A stretch of 64,000 nt of DNA from Thamnaconus septentrionalis (Eukaryota; Chordata; Actinopteri; Tetraodontiformes; Monacanthidae), in the NCBI GenBank assembly GCA_009823395.1, contig CM020513.1, positions 10,037,501 to 10,101,500 on the forward strand. Reading direction: 5' to 3'. How positions within the stretch are numbered: the first letter of the stretch is position 1; each line of letters opens with the position of its first letter. Below are positions 39,741 to 53,720 of the stretch, in pieces. The position numbers were made by a program, and so were the translations under genes. The notes beneath the pieces are model-generated. The model saw nothing but the letters and a program-made list of their open reading frames with translations. It was not told the origin of the DNA and searched no databases.

Positions 39741-41726
39741 GGACAAGCAGAGATCTAGAATAGATGGAAGATTGCACGATTGCAAGTTCCATGCAAAACT
39801 AGAGGTCTTCTTATTGGTTGGTAGGTAACAGTGTATGATTGGGTTGCACTATAATCAAGCGGAATTTAATATTCATTAACCTTCCTTTTCACATGTGGTT
39901 CTGACTGCAACGGGATAAGAACTGGCTTCAACAGCAGGTTCAAAATATAACTTGTTCATTTTCTGCCATCTAGTGGACAAATTGGTTACTTTCTGTTCTC
40001 TTACACAGGCTTTAAAGCAGATATTAGGTAAAACATAAAGTTAGGCACCCATGGTTAAACAGTGATGCGTAATACCAAAAGCCATTTTGTCACAGTGCAC
40101 ACAGTCTGTGTGACGAAGACAAGAATGCATAGGCTAACTCACTTATTCTGCTTGACAGTGCTTTCTTTCATTCGGTCAGTGGCTTTGGCAAATTGAATCA
40201 CGCTTCCCGGACTTGCTGGTATGTTCATGAATGGCAAACTTTGGCAAGAGAAGTAGTGTTGGCCGCCTCCACATTCCCTTGGTTATATATAACAATTTGA
40301 ATTACTCATATTTAAATGCCCCCCTCTCCTATTCTACCACCCTTAATTCATTTTATGCAGTCTTTTTCTTATATTGTCTGTTGATTATTACAGTACAACT
40401 ATATTTTGTTAATGTGTACTGTACTTATTTGCTGACAGAGTGACTTTACACACAATGGGTGTCACACGGCAGGGTGAGGAATCACTTGAACAGCAATAAA
40501 CAACACTCTGAGGACGCCATGTGCAGACAGAAAACTGTGTCTTTTTATTGTTACTCTGCAGTGGTGATCTTAAAAGGTCACATTTCCTTGCAGAGCTGCA
40601 CAAGCAGGCACTTCTGTCTGCTTGGCTGAAAACAGTGACCAACAGGGATGACAGGACATGAGTCGTGTGACGACAACGGAGCATGTGACCCTGTGGAAGT
40701 GGAAAATTTGCTGCAAAGTGCTTAGACAGTAAAAAAAAAAAATAATAATGGGCCAGAGCCTACGGTCATTCCTTAAAGTTATGACGCATTTCTTTTAATT
40801 CCCTTGCGGTGAACGTTTAGAGCCAAGAGGATGTGGGTAAGCTTTTGCTTGACCAGGTCTTGGTCTATATCCCTATTGTTTTTTTTTGTTTTTTTTTTTA
40901 AAAAAAAAAAAACGTCCATTCAGTTCTTGTTTCTGTCTTGTGTTAAAACCCAGTAGGAAGTGAAGCTGGATTTGAGAGTGACAAGTGAGGTTGTTTCCTA
41001 AAGTTGGCCTTCAAGTTTCAGTCTGCTGCCTCTTTAGTGTCTTTGTACTTAAGTAAAGTAATACACACACTGACATTGTAGAATACTCCTGTTTAAAGAT
41101 AAACAGAGAGATTGGCAGGAAAGTCAGTAAGGCAAAACTTGTATAAACAATTGTTTGAGGGTGTGGGTTGTGCTATCTGTACCCATAAGATAAGAGCCGT
41201 TGACCGACTTGACCTGAGATCATGTGTTTCCTCTTTTAACACTCCTCATGATATCCATTTTGGTGTTTAATCACTGTGTAGCTTGCACTGCATGTATTTC
41301 TCCGCGGCATTCCATAATATTAATGAGAAAGAGAATGAGAGGGAAAGTGGCACGAGTGAATTTGGCAAGACTGCAACTTTTACATGCGATTAAGTTTGAT
41401 AATTTTTAACTTCATTAACTGGAGTTAATAATTATACAGTTCAAGAGGTCCATCTTTATTGTGTCACTCATATAATTTAACTCTTACAGCTCCACAATAC
41501 CTGTCTGGTCACCATTATTGTATTTTTAATTTTTATATTGCATTTCTTTTTTTAAACTTTTATTTTAAAAAGGAAAAGTGTCGGAGGCAGGTGGCTGTTT
41601 TAATAAAGACAAAACACTGTCACCTAAGCAGTTTTAAACTTTTTCAGATTGTGGGTATGCTTAGAAAGAACTTGACACTGGTGTTAACAATAAAGAAGAC
41701 TTTCAGTGTTTCAATTTCACTATCAT

Positions 41727-41830
41727 CCATCCATCCATCCATCCATCCATCCATCCATTCATTTTCAATTTTTTCAATACCCGCCTCCAGTTCCCAATTC
41801 ACCTCACATGCATGTTTTTGGACTGTGGGA

Positions 41831-41907
<77 letters not shown>

Positions 41908-41912
41908 TTTAA
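41727..41912. repeat. (ATCC)n, repeat fragment and (AAT)n tract
   Basis: Eight ATCC units are followed by a short fragment related to the interspersed repeat at 39464 (ACATGCATGTTTTTGGACTGTGGGA), then about 25 AAT units. Confidence 0.9.
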
Positions 41913-42151
41913 TTCTCAATTAAATTGATAAATACTCTTGTGTTGTTGAGCGCTCTTGTAAACAGTGGAATGCTCCTTTAACGCGCCCGGACGCGCCTGC
42001 CCGCCGGGGTTTGTTCAATGAGTTAGTAGGTGGAGCAGGAGGAGACGGAGCGCAGAGCCAGTGCTGCCACTGTTGTTTCAGTTCCTGGAAGCAAGACGAC
42101 AGCGGGCTGCAGGAAACTTTCCTCTCTCAGACGCACTGATCGCGGAGTGCG

Positions 42152-45100
42152 ATGGTGTTGGACGGCGACTGCACCATGATCCAAGTGTCGATTCCTTCGA
42201 CGCAGCGCGAGGAGGACGAGTCGGGCAAAAGCAAAAAGGTGAGAGCTTCCGCCGTCGCGACACTTTTTCACTCCGAGCGCTGTTCCCGTGACGCACCGTT
42301 GATGTCAGTTGAGCTGCGACGTCAGGTGTGTGACGCAACCTGTGGGAAGAGTTCCTGTAGTTTCCGCCGAAAGTCTTGTTGTGATCCTTTGAAGTAACCG
42401 AGTTCTTCCTCTGGATTTCAAATCCTGGTGGAATTTTGTCAATGCTAAACGTTCACTATCAAACATCTTCCTGACGCAGTGTAAAAGATATATGAATGAT
42501 GGATTAATTGTCCTATATTCTGCTAAATTTACGTTAACTTTTTGTGTAATAACCATAGGTGTCAAAAGTATTCACGTTCTCTATTTAAGTAAAAGTGTGG
42601 ATGCTTGTGTAAAAGAATACTCTGGTCAAAGTAAAAGTACTGATTCAACTCCTTTACTCAAGTAAAATAAGTCATAGGTTCTGAAATGTACTTCAGTAAA
42701 AAGTGTTTTTTAAAAAAACAACAACAATTGATTAAACAATGCATTAGCTGTTACAAAAATGTTTACACTTGAAAACTTACTGACCAGTGACCCCAAAGAC
42801 AAGGTACATCTAAATAATCTCCCCCTAAAAAAATTACAAACGTACAAATGTAGGAAGTATTCGTAAAAAGTCATCAGAAGAAGAAATACTCAAGTACAGA
42901 TACCGAAAAATCTACTTAACAAAGTATTTGTACTTTGTTACTTCTCACCTCTGGTAATAACATGAGTCTCATGACAGGAATTAAAAAAATATACATATAA
43001 TCATCATTTACTTCCTACATTTCACTTCACTTTCCAGAAAGTGTGTGTGATAACACAATGGAAATCAGCGCTTTCCAATGCTACAAAAGGACACTGATAC
43101 CTCACTCAGGGCCCGCCCGAGTTTGCGACAACAATAGCAGCCTTCTGAGTCCGTCCAGTGGCCGCCTTGTTTTTAACTCCTTCTAGTCATGAAGAAGTTG
43201 AGACAGAGCAGAGAGTGAGATTCAGATGGAAAAAGATACTCAAACCTGGTCAACAGGGGTTAAAATCTGAGCTTTGTCTGACAAGGAACAGCTCTTAAAA
43301 TCCTAAATTCTGCACCTCCCTCTGGTGGGGAGTTGAGATACTTTGAAACATCCATGAATCTTGTCTAAGAATTGTAAGAAGCTGTTTTCATTGTAACATT
43401 TCTAATATGGCAAATATTAAATGCCACATTGCCAATAAGTCCTGCTTGTGTGTCTCTCCTGTCTGCAGCTCTTCAGGGTTGAAGTTCTGTTCAATGAGAG
43501 GAAACATTTTGTGCTCAGGCGAAACAGCGAGTTCCAGACTCTCCACAGAAAAGTAGGTGTCTGGAAGTGGACTTGTGCATTGACAGTGCAACATGACAAA
43601 ACATTGGATATCGTAGCAAGACTATAACAAACATTAATAGTGCAAGAGAAGCAGCTTTTGACCCTAAGACATTTGTGACTGCTTTGTAAGAATTGTTAGT
43701 TATATCACTTTATATGGCAGCATTGTGACTTCCACATGATTCCATAAGTGAAATTGTGATTTCAACATTGCAAATTGAAAAAAAAAAAGAAAAAAAAAGC
43801 ACTGACCAGACCAGATGCACTGACCAGACCAGATGCACTTTTTTCGTGTTTTTGTTTTTTGACCTGCTTGTTGATGCTTTGATGTTGGTTATTTTTCGTG
43901 CAGCTCAGGAAAATCATCCAGATTCCAGATTTCCCGAGCAAAAGGAACCCCCACCTGAGGACCAAACCACTGGAGCAGAGGAGGCAGGAGCTGGAGTACT
44001 ACCTCCAGGTAGCACACTCCTGCTTAGCAGTGGATATAGAATGATAAAGGACGATTATAGAAAACGTACCAGGATGGAACCGAAACCATGCTGACTGTTA
44101 GTAACTAAAACGACCGTGTATGATTTTATTTAATCCGCTCTCATTGGGAAATGTATGAAAAGAACATAACGACTCATGCTTTAATACTTTAGTTTTAAGA
44201 ACAGATTTTTTTTTAATACAAAGATTCAGATCTGTCAGCCTATAAAGTTTAGGCCTTTGTGGGCAAATAAACTGTCAAAGATCCCCGGAGCGATTTACTT
44301 AATAGTATAAATGTTCAACTCTCAATGTGTGGTTGCTTTCTGTCGTACAGGATATCATTTATCAAAATGAGGACGTGCCACAGGTGCTGCTGGACTTCTT
44401 GCATCTAAAACACTTTCACACAGTCAACAAGATGAACAGCATGGAGTAAGTCCTGCGAGTGCAAGATCCTTTAGATCCTTGAAGCTAATAACACAATAAC
44501 ATGCTGGTGCTCTCATTTCAGGTCACTCAGTGAGTTGGACAGTCAAGATTACAGGTTGGTGTTGACTGCAACTGATTTCACTGTGCTTGTGCTGCCAATA
44601 CATAGTTATGCAATGAGTTCTCTATCTGCTGTTAAAGTTCTGTTAAAGTGCTACTGCATATATGTCTAGTACATTAAATTATGCATTTGAGGCCCTGCAT
44701 GATTTTAGTTTAGGAGATTAAATATATGATGTCAGCTTTGATTGTGTCAAATTACAATGTTGACTGATCAGTCGCATCTCTTTTCTGTGCTCTATAGTTA
44801 CCAGCTACCACAACAGCGGGTGCTGGGATTTTTTCAGGATCCTTACCTCTCTGACTGCAGCACAGGTGGGAGTTAGATTGACTAAATGTAGCTTGTCACT
44901 CCAGCTGTAAGCCTTGTATTTGTAATCCAGTATGAAAATCGACCACAGCTTAACACGTCCACCTATGACTCTGTCTTGCAGGTCTGCCGGACGTTGTCGT
45001 CGACGGTGTGCTTCAGGGTCTGTACCCCCGAGACATCCGCGTCAGCTTTACAGCACCGTGTCTCACAGACTCTCGTCCTGTGCCTTCTATAGTGGTCTGA
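42152..45100 (+). CDS. snx22: Sorting nexin 22
   Basis: Seven exons give 196 residues: 42152-42238, 43469-43552, 43904-44008, 44351-44445, 44522-44554, 44798-44865 and 44982-45100 (TGA). It consists of a single PX domain with a short C-terminal tail, as in human SNX22. Matches include FRVEVL, PDFPSKR, LEQRRQELE and the diagnostic tail LPDVVVDGVLQGLY. PX domains bind phosphoinositides on endosomes. The upstream ATG (42152) has strong context. The ATG at 42176 corresponds to the human start (MIQVSIPS against MLEVHIPS), so the first eight residues may not be used. The PX signature reads RRNSEF (46-51) where human SNX22 has RRYSEF. PPIB lies nearby, as on human 15q22. A polyadenylation signal ATTAAA is at 45618-45623. 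Confidence 0.93.
42554..42953. mobile_element. hAT-type MITE with perfect 8-bp target duplication
   Basis: A 400-bp element in snx22 intron 1 with termini CATAGGTG and CACCTCTG (7 of 8 inverted match). It is flanked on both sides by the identical 8-mer GTAATAAC (42546-42553 and 42954-42961). The interior has repeated AAGTAAAAGTA/TACTTTGTTACTT motifs and no coding capacity. This is the clearest transposon insertion in the window. Confidence 0.92.
43799..43834. repeat. 18-bp tandem duplication
   Basis: Two adjacent copies of ACTGACCAGACCAGATGC in snx22 intron 2, about 70 nt before exon 3. Confidence 0.85.
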
Positions 45101-46800
45101 AACGTAATGTTAAGCATTCCGCACAATTTAGTATCTTGGAATCAGTGGCCATTTGATCCAGTGGTGGGACACTTCTGCCCAGAATCTCCCACTGATTTAA
45201 ACTGAAGACTGAGGCTTTGGTGTTTAGATTATGAGACCAGACTGCAGAAATCCTTTTGAATGTTAGATCTGTTTGCAAAGCTAATCACCCAGCGTGGCTG
45301 TGTTCATGGTGATGACAATGGCAGCTAGTTTAAATAGCAGGCAAAATGTCAGTTGTGGCAATCATTTATTCCGTTTAGCAATTTTGTACCTTTAATTTAA
45401 AAATTCTAAGTTATGTTGCATTTTCTAAAAACATGTTAAAACATTAGCTTCAGTCACTGCGCCTTCAGAAAGTGAAGGGCAGGAAATTTAAACACACTTC
45501 ACCTTTGATGCCTTAAAACAAGTAAATGGTGTAAACCCTGCATTTATTTGCTGTTAACAAATGTTCTCAACAAATGCATGAATTTTTGTATCATGTTATG
45601 TATATTCATCGACTTGCATTAAAGCCTTTTAAACGTTACGAAACCAGCACAAATTCCTCTTATTCTTCTTTTTTTTAACACAAGCTGTTGAACAACATTC
45701 CTCTGTAATAGTCACTTCATGCTTGAAGCGTTTTGACAGTTTCCGTTGGAAGGAAGAAGAAGTTCTTAAATATTTCTCTAACAATTTCTAATATGAGTTG
45801 TGTGCATAGCTGAGCATCAATTATTTATTTGCTTTTGTTTGGGGAAGTTATTATTCTGTCACATTGTCTTTGATGACTTAATCCACAAGCAAGTAATTAT
45901 TGTTTCGGATCCAGATTTAGTCATGCGACATGTGAACACACTGCAATTTAAACACTTTTTTTTTTTTTTTTTTTTTAAAAACAAAACAAAACGTTTTTAC
46001 AGCTTAAGTAGTCATCTGCTTTTTTTATTTCTCAATAACAAACATCTGCAAACTTACAAGTAGTCATCAATTTAGTCTTGAAAAATGTTGTGTGGATTGT
46101 TTTCGCAGCAAATGCAAAGGAACCTGTGCTTCTAGTTTCTACTTTATGCGCGGATGTGTGGGGACAATTTGTTTGCAGCCGTCACACCCTCCACTATTCA
46201 GCAGACTGACGTGCAGAGACAAGCTCAGCATTCAAGCATATTTGCCTGAGGGAAGACCGGGCGCGATGAGAGCAGCAGCATTCAGGTTGTTTGTAAAGTG
46301 TTAAGGATGGCCTGCAGCTAACTTTGATAGGTCCTGTTCGGTCCCATTATTGTCACAGTATTAATTACTCAAGCGTGTCCTTTCTGGACGCTGTTTGAAG
46401 AAGCAGCTTTTACTTCAAAGTGAAAGGCCAGACTCAGTCTAATTAAGGACACCCTTCAAACAATGTGTTTTAAAGTTGTCAGAGAACAAGGCAAAGACAT
46501 GCAATTAGAGTAGCTGTGTAATGAGTGCAAATATACATTGAAATTTGGCAAATATACATGTCCTCTGAGAAAATGTTTGATTCTTCCACCCTTCGGTTTT
46601 ATTATGGATGGAGCGCAGCCTTGTAGCACATTGAAACACACCAACTCGTAATAAAGCAACCATAGTCTTAATATGGTTGCTATTAAGACTATGGCTGTCT
46701 TAATAGCAACCATATCAAGTCACAATAACCAGTCATGCTTTGGCGCGGCCCCTAATAACACTACAGAATTCCAATAAATACTTTCTCAAATGTATCGTCA
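45101..46800. other. snx22 3' UTR and intergenic DNA
   Basis: The 3' UTR of snx22 probably ends just after ATTAAA at 45618. The rest is AT-rich with a T-run near 45957 and a nested inverted-repeat cluster near 46690. No exon was recognised. Confidence 0.55.
46660..46715. repeat. Overlapping perfect inverted repeats (alternative hairpins)
   Basis: A 13-bp stem pairs 46660-46672 with 46682-46694 around a 9-nt loop. A 19-bp stem pairs 46671-46689 with 46697-46715 around a 7-nt loop. The two stems share bases, so only one can form at a time. Confidence 0.9.
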
Positions 46801-46839
46801 CGGATGAAATTCAAACGTGCTCTGCTGCGCATGCGCAGG

Positions 46840-47041
46840 GACAGACCCGGAAGTGGACGCGGCTCCCGAGTGCTCACAGCATCCCGGGTCGTCTTCACAC
46901 TCCTTCCTGACGGTGTGTCGCTGCTTCCTTCACTTCTCCCTCCAGCGGCGGCACTCAGAGGGCTACATGCTCCCTAGGTGATTTCCCAGGAAGCCGGTTT
47001 TTCTCCTCCTGACTGGCCGAAACCAAGTCTGCATTTTACCG
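46840..47041 (+). promoter_or_regulatory. Probable adpgk promoter and non-coding first exon
   Basis: A GC-rich, CpG-rich block (CTGCGCATGCGCAGGGAC is an NRF1-like palindrome at about 46824-46841) ends in a good splice donor, TTTTACCG|GTACGTGC at 47041-47042. The adpgk start codon is in the next exon, which begins after CCAAGCAG at 48096. A non-coding first exon with a 1-kb intron is therefore likely. The transcription start is not determined. Confidence 0.5.
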
Positions 47042-48113
47042 GTACGTGCTGCTAACAAACTACGGATTTATAGTTGTTTTTTATCGACTTCACTTTGAAC
47101 TAAAAGCTGCGCTCAGGATTACAAAACGCCTGTCTTTGCTCCACTCGGCTAAATAAGATTGGGTGCTAATCTGAGTTGATGCTACTCTCCACTGTCAGAT
47201 TAGTTTCGATAAACTGCAGCCCGCCGGCCGCGCTAGCTTGTGAGCTAACAAATTGTTTGCGTCCACGTTAGCAGTAACTTTATCCCTGTGCGCTATGCCA
47301 TAAGAGTGTGCCGCTTAAAGGGCAATGCCATCGCATCTGGTTCTGCTCGCACGCCTCTTTGAGAAGGGCAATGGAAAGTTTAATTCCTTTATACCCAACA
47401 AATACAAAAAAACCTAAATATGTATCACATTTTTTTAAAAGATCCATCTCATGCAAAATTCTCCCAACCAGCGTCCTCTAACATTGATGTGTCTCTGTTC
47501 TATCAGTGACCTCCCTGACCTCCCAGAAATGAAAAAGTGCACTCCTTTGCGCGCTAAAACAGTAGCTTTAAAATCATTGTGATTGGAGGCTTCTCCCAGG
47601 TCAAGTTGCAACATCCCTTTGCTCGTCACCACCTCGCAGACGCTTTGTTTTTGCTAGCTTCCAGTTAAGCATCATTTTTAGAATACAGCTAAAACCAGTT
47701 ATTCTTGCAGAAGGATGCAAACACAGAGCTAAAGCATATGCAGGGTTTCTGAAGGGTTTACACAGATTTTTCTTTGCTTCAAATGAACGGCTGTGCTATG
47801 GGACCTTTAAAATACCTCTGCATACATTTCAGTATGGTAACAATAAACTTTAATCACTGATTAAAAACACTGTACAATTCAAATAGTAGCATGGATGCTA
47901 TTCATTGCTCTGTAAATCTCCATTTTCAGTAAAGTACTCCCAGCTTTACGTTCTAACAATCTTGATCAGCACATTTGATTTTTGCTGTCTGCTGTGCCTG
48001 AGGATCTGTTTGGAATACCAGCGAACCAGCTGATCGACTCCAGTGCTCACACTGAAAGCAAGAGGAGGAACTGACTGTTTTTCCTCTGCCAAGCAGGAGT
48101 GTGTGGGAGCATC

Positions 48114-51557
<3,444 letters not shown>

Positions 51558-53480
51558 GGTGACTCGCTGATAACGCTCCCATCGTTCTGGAAAAGAAACA
51601 CTGAGGGAAAGAGTGTCGCCCGCCAGATGGCGGCTGGTCGATGGGACTCGTCTTTCTAGCACTTGTCCAGACATCCATGTCATGAACCAGGTTCTCGTGT
51701 CTTCCCTCCAGTACAACTATCCTGCCCGAAGTTTCCTCCAGCCTGCGGTCCCTTCTCTCTGACGCGCAGCAGGTCCAGAAGCTGCGAGAGAAACTCACAG
51801 AAGTGGACGTGACGGCGGGGCTGCTCTGCTCTGCTCTGCTCTGCTCTGCTCTGCTCTGCTCTCCACGCACGGCTGCAAGAGTTCTGTCGACTCGCCTGAG
51901 TTCCTTTGACCTGCGTACCTTCAGTATGCTGTGCCTTGAGAAAACGTCACTTCTTAAATCCTTTCAGTCACGTATTCACAGCCAAACGTCTACGACCACA
52001 TCAGCGACGCTTCTGAGAGGGACGCCTACACGTGATAAACTGTGTACTGTACTGATGTTGCTTTATTGTCGGTGCGTCTGAATTATTTACACATAGCCAG
52101 TGTTTTTGTTATGTTTTTTTCAGCGACATTTTTTATTTGTCTCAAGAGGATCAAAGTTGTGTCTCCTTACTTTCTGGTCCAAGTCACTCCGTTGCTGATT
52201 GGTTGAGTTAAGAGGAGAGTGGAAATGGCATTTAATGAGAACATTGCAACAGTCAGTTTACTCCTGATACTGCGTCCATTTGAAGGGTCAGTACGATGAC
52301 TAAGAAATGCAAAGATTAACATGAAGACGGGTTCCTTGTGATGCAGCGAAGCTCGATTCGTAGTTCGATGACGACGGCATTAATTCTACAATTTGAAATA
52401 TGTAGGTGCAGGTTCAATTGTTGTTGTTTTATAATTGTGCATTTTATCTGTTACTGATTTGTTTTGCCTTTAAAATTGTATAATGTTACACAATAGCTTA
52501 GAGAAGCCAATACAGTGGTGGTCACTGGTCAGTGTAATGTGCCGCACAAGGAGCTTCCTGGCTCAGATTAGCGCGTGATCAAAAATCACTTTGTCCGTGA
52601 CTCCTGAACAGCCGTCATTGTGTAAATGTACCTATGTTATTGGCAGAACACCTCATTTGTATACCTCACATGGCCATGGAGGGCATGCAATAATGGAGTC
52701 TTAATGCAAATGTTATGGGGGGATTTAAAAAGTCTTTGCACTAGAAGGCCGTGGCAGGCGTGCCTCCCAATGGTGAATGTAACCCGAACTGTAACCCCAC
52801 CCTTTATTTTTTAGCAAGTACAATCAGTTCACCCTCACTCATCATAGTTCTTGTCTCAAATTTTAACATTTGTAAATGTCAGTAGGTTTCATCTTTCATG
52901 TGGTTTGTCATTAAAACATAAATGGAGAGCAACACTCGTGCTTGTTGTCCTTTTATTGGGGAACAATGTTGGTTTTGATCTATTTTCTGACTTCAATCCC
53001 GCAGTGAAATTCAATGACAAGTTTGTTGGGATTGAAAGCACACCAACTTGCTGCAGACTAAAAACCCAATCATTGAGACTACATTTTTAGCATCTTAAAG
53101 GTCTGGGAAGACATTATGTAGGGATATTTTGCCCTTTTCTGACCAATCTGTGTAAGCCATAGAGATGCCTGCGTGAAAATTCCAAAGCTCAATTTGAACT
53201 CAGCAGGTTGTTTTGACCTGGTGACATGCCCGAATATATTGACGTGCGATTAGCTGATTTGATACTTGTGTTTACATATAGCTGGTTGTTCCTAAAAAGG
53301 TGCTGAGATGAGTAATTCCAAAAGCTGTAATCAAATACACAGTGGGGCCAAAATGTAAAACTTGGACATAGTCGTGAGCCAACATTGACATTAATTGAAA
53401 AACTCCTCCTTTGAGGTTTTTCAGGTCGGGGAGGCAGTGGGGGAGGGTGCCTGAAAGTTCACGTTGTTACGCGTCCATCG
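51558..53480. other. adpgk 3' UTR and adpgk-ppib intergenic DNA
   Basis: No exon is visible. It contains a CTGCT pentanucleotide run just after the adpgk stop. Candidate 3' ends for adpgk include ATTAAAACATAA near 52910, but none is decisive. Confidence 0.55.
51823..51861. repeat. (CTGCT)n pentanucleotide repeat in adpgk 3' UTR
   Basis: Seven to eight tandem CTGCT units within the predicted 3' UTR. In RNA this is a run of UGCU motifs, a type known to bind MBNL-class splicing and localisation factors. Function here is inference. Confidence 0.9.
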
Positions 53481-53720
53481 CTGACTGGCCCATAAGGTCA
53501 GAGATGCGAACCAATGAGAATCTGTTGCGTCTGCGCCGCAGCTGAAACCCCTCCTACTCCTCCGCGGATGCGCAGCAGCAACGCTACTGGGATCTGCCTG
53601 CCGTCGCTCCCGAGCAGTGAGTCTCCTCCCCGGATACCGCTCTCCGTCCCCCCAGGGTTCATATACAGTTAGCTTGCTCGCCAGGCCGTCCCCCACCCGG
53701 TCTGCCTATCTTTCACGTTT
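53481..53720 (+). promoter_or_regulatory. ppib promoter and 5' leader
   Basis: GC-rich sequence upstream of the ppib ATG with a CCAAT box in GCGAACCAATGAGAAT near 53507. A full ER-stress element (CCAAT-N9-CCACG) was not found around that CCAAT. Confidence 0.5.

Larger units (their letters stand above)
39121..41990. other. Intergenic region between ap3b2 and snx22
   Basis: Head-to-head intergenic DNA of about 3 kb. It contains ATT/AGT trinucleotide repeats, a common fish interspersed repeat, an (ATCC)n and an (AAT)n tract, and a CTCF-like motif on the minus strand at 39963-39976. I see no supportable exon. ORFs are short and cross repeats. Confidence 0.6.
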
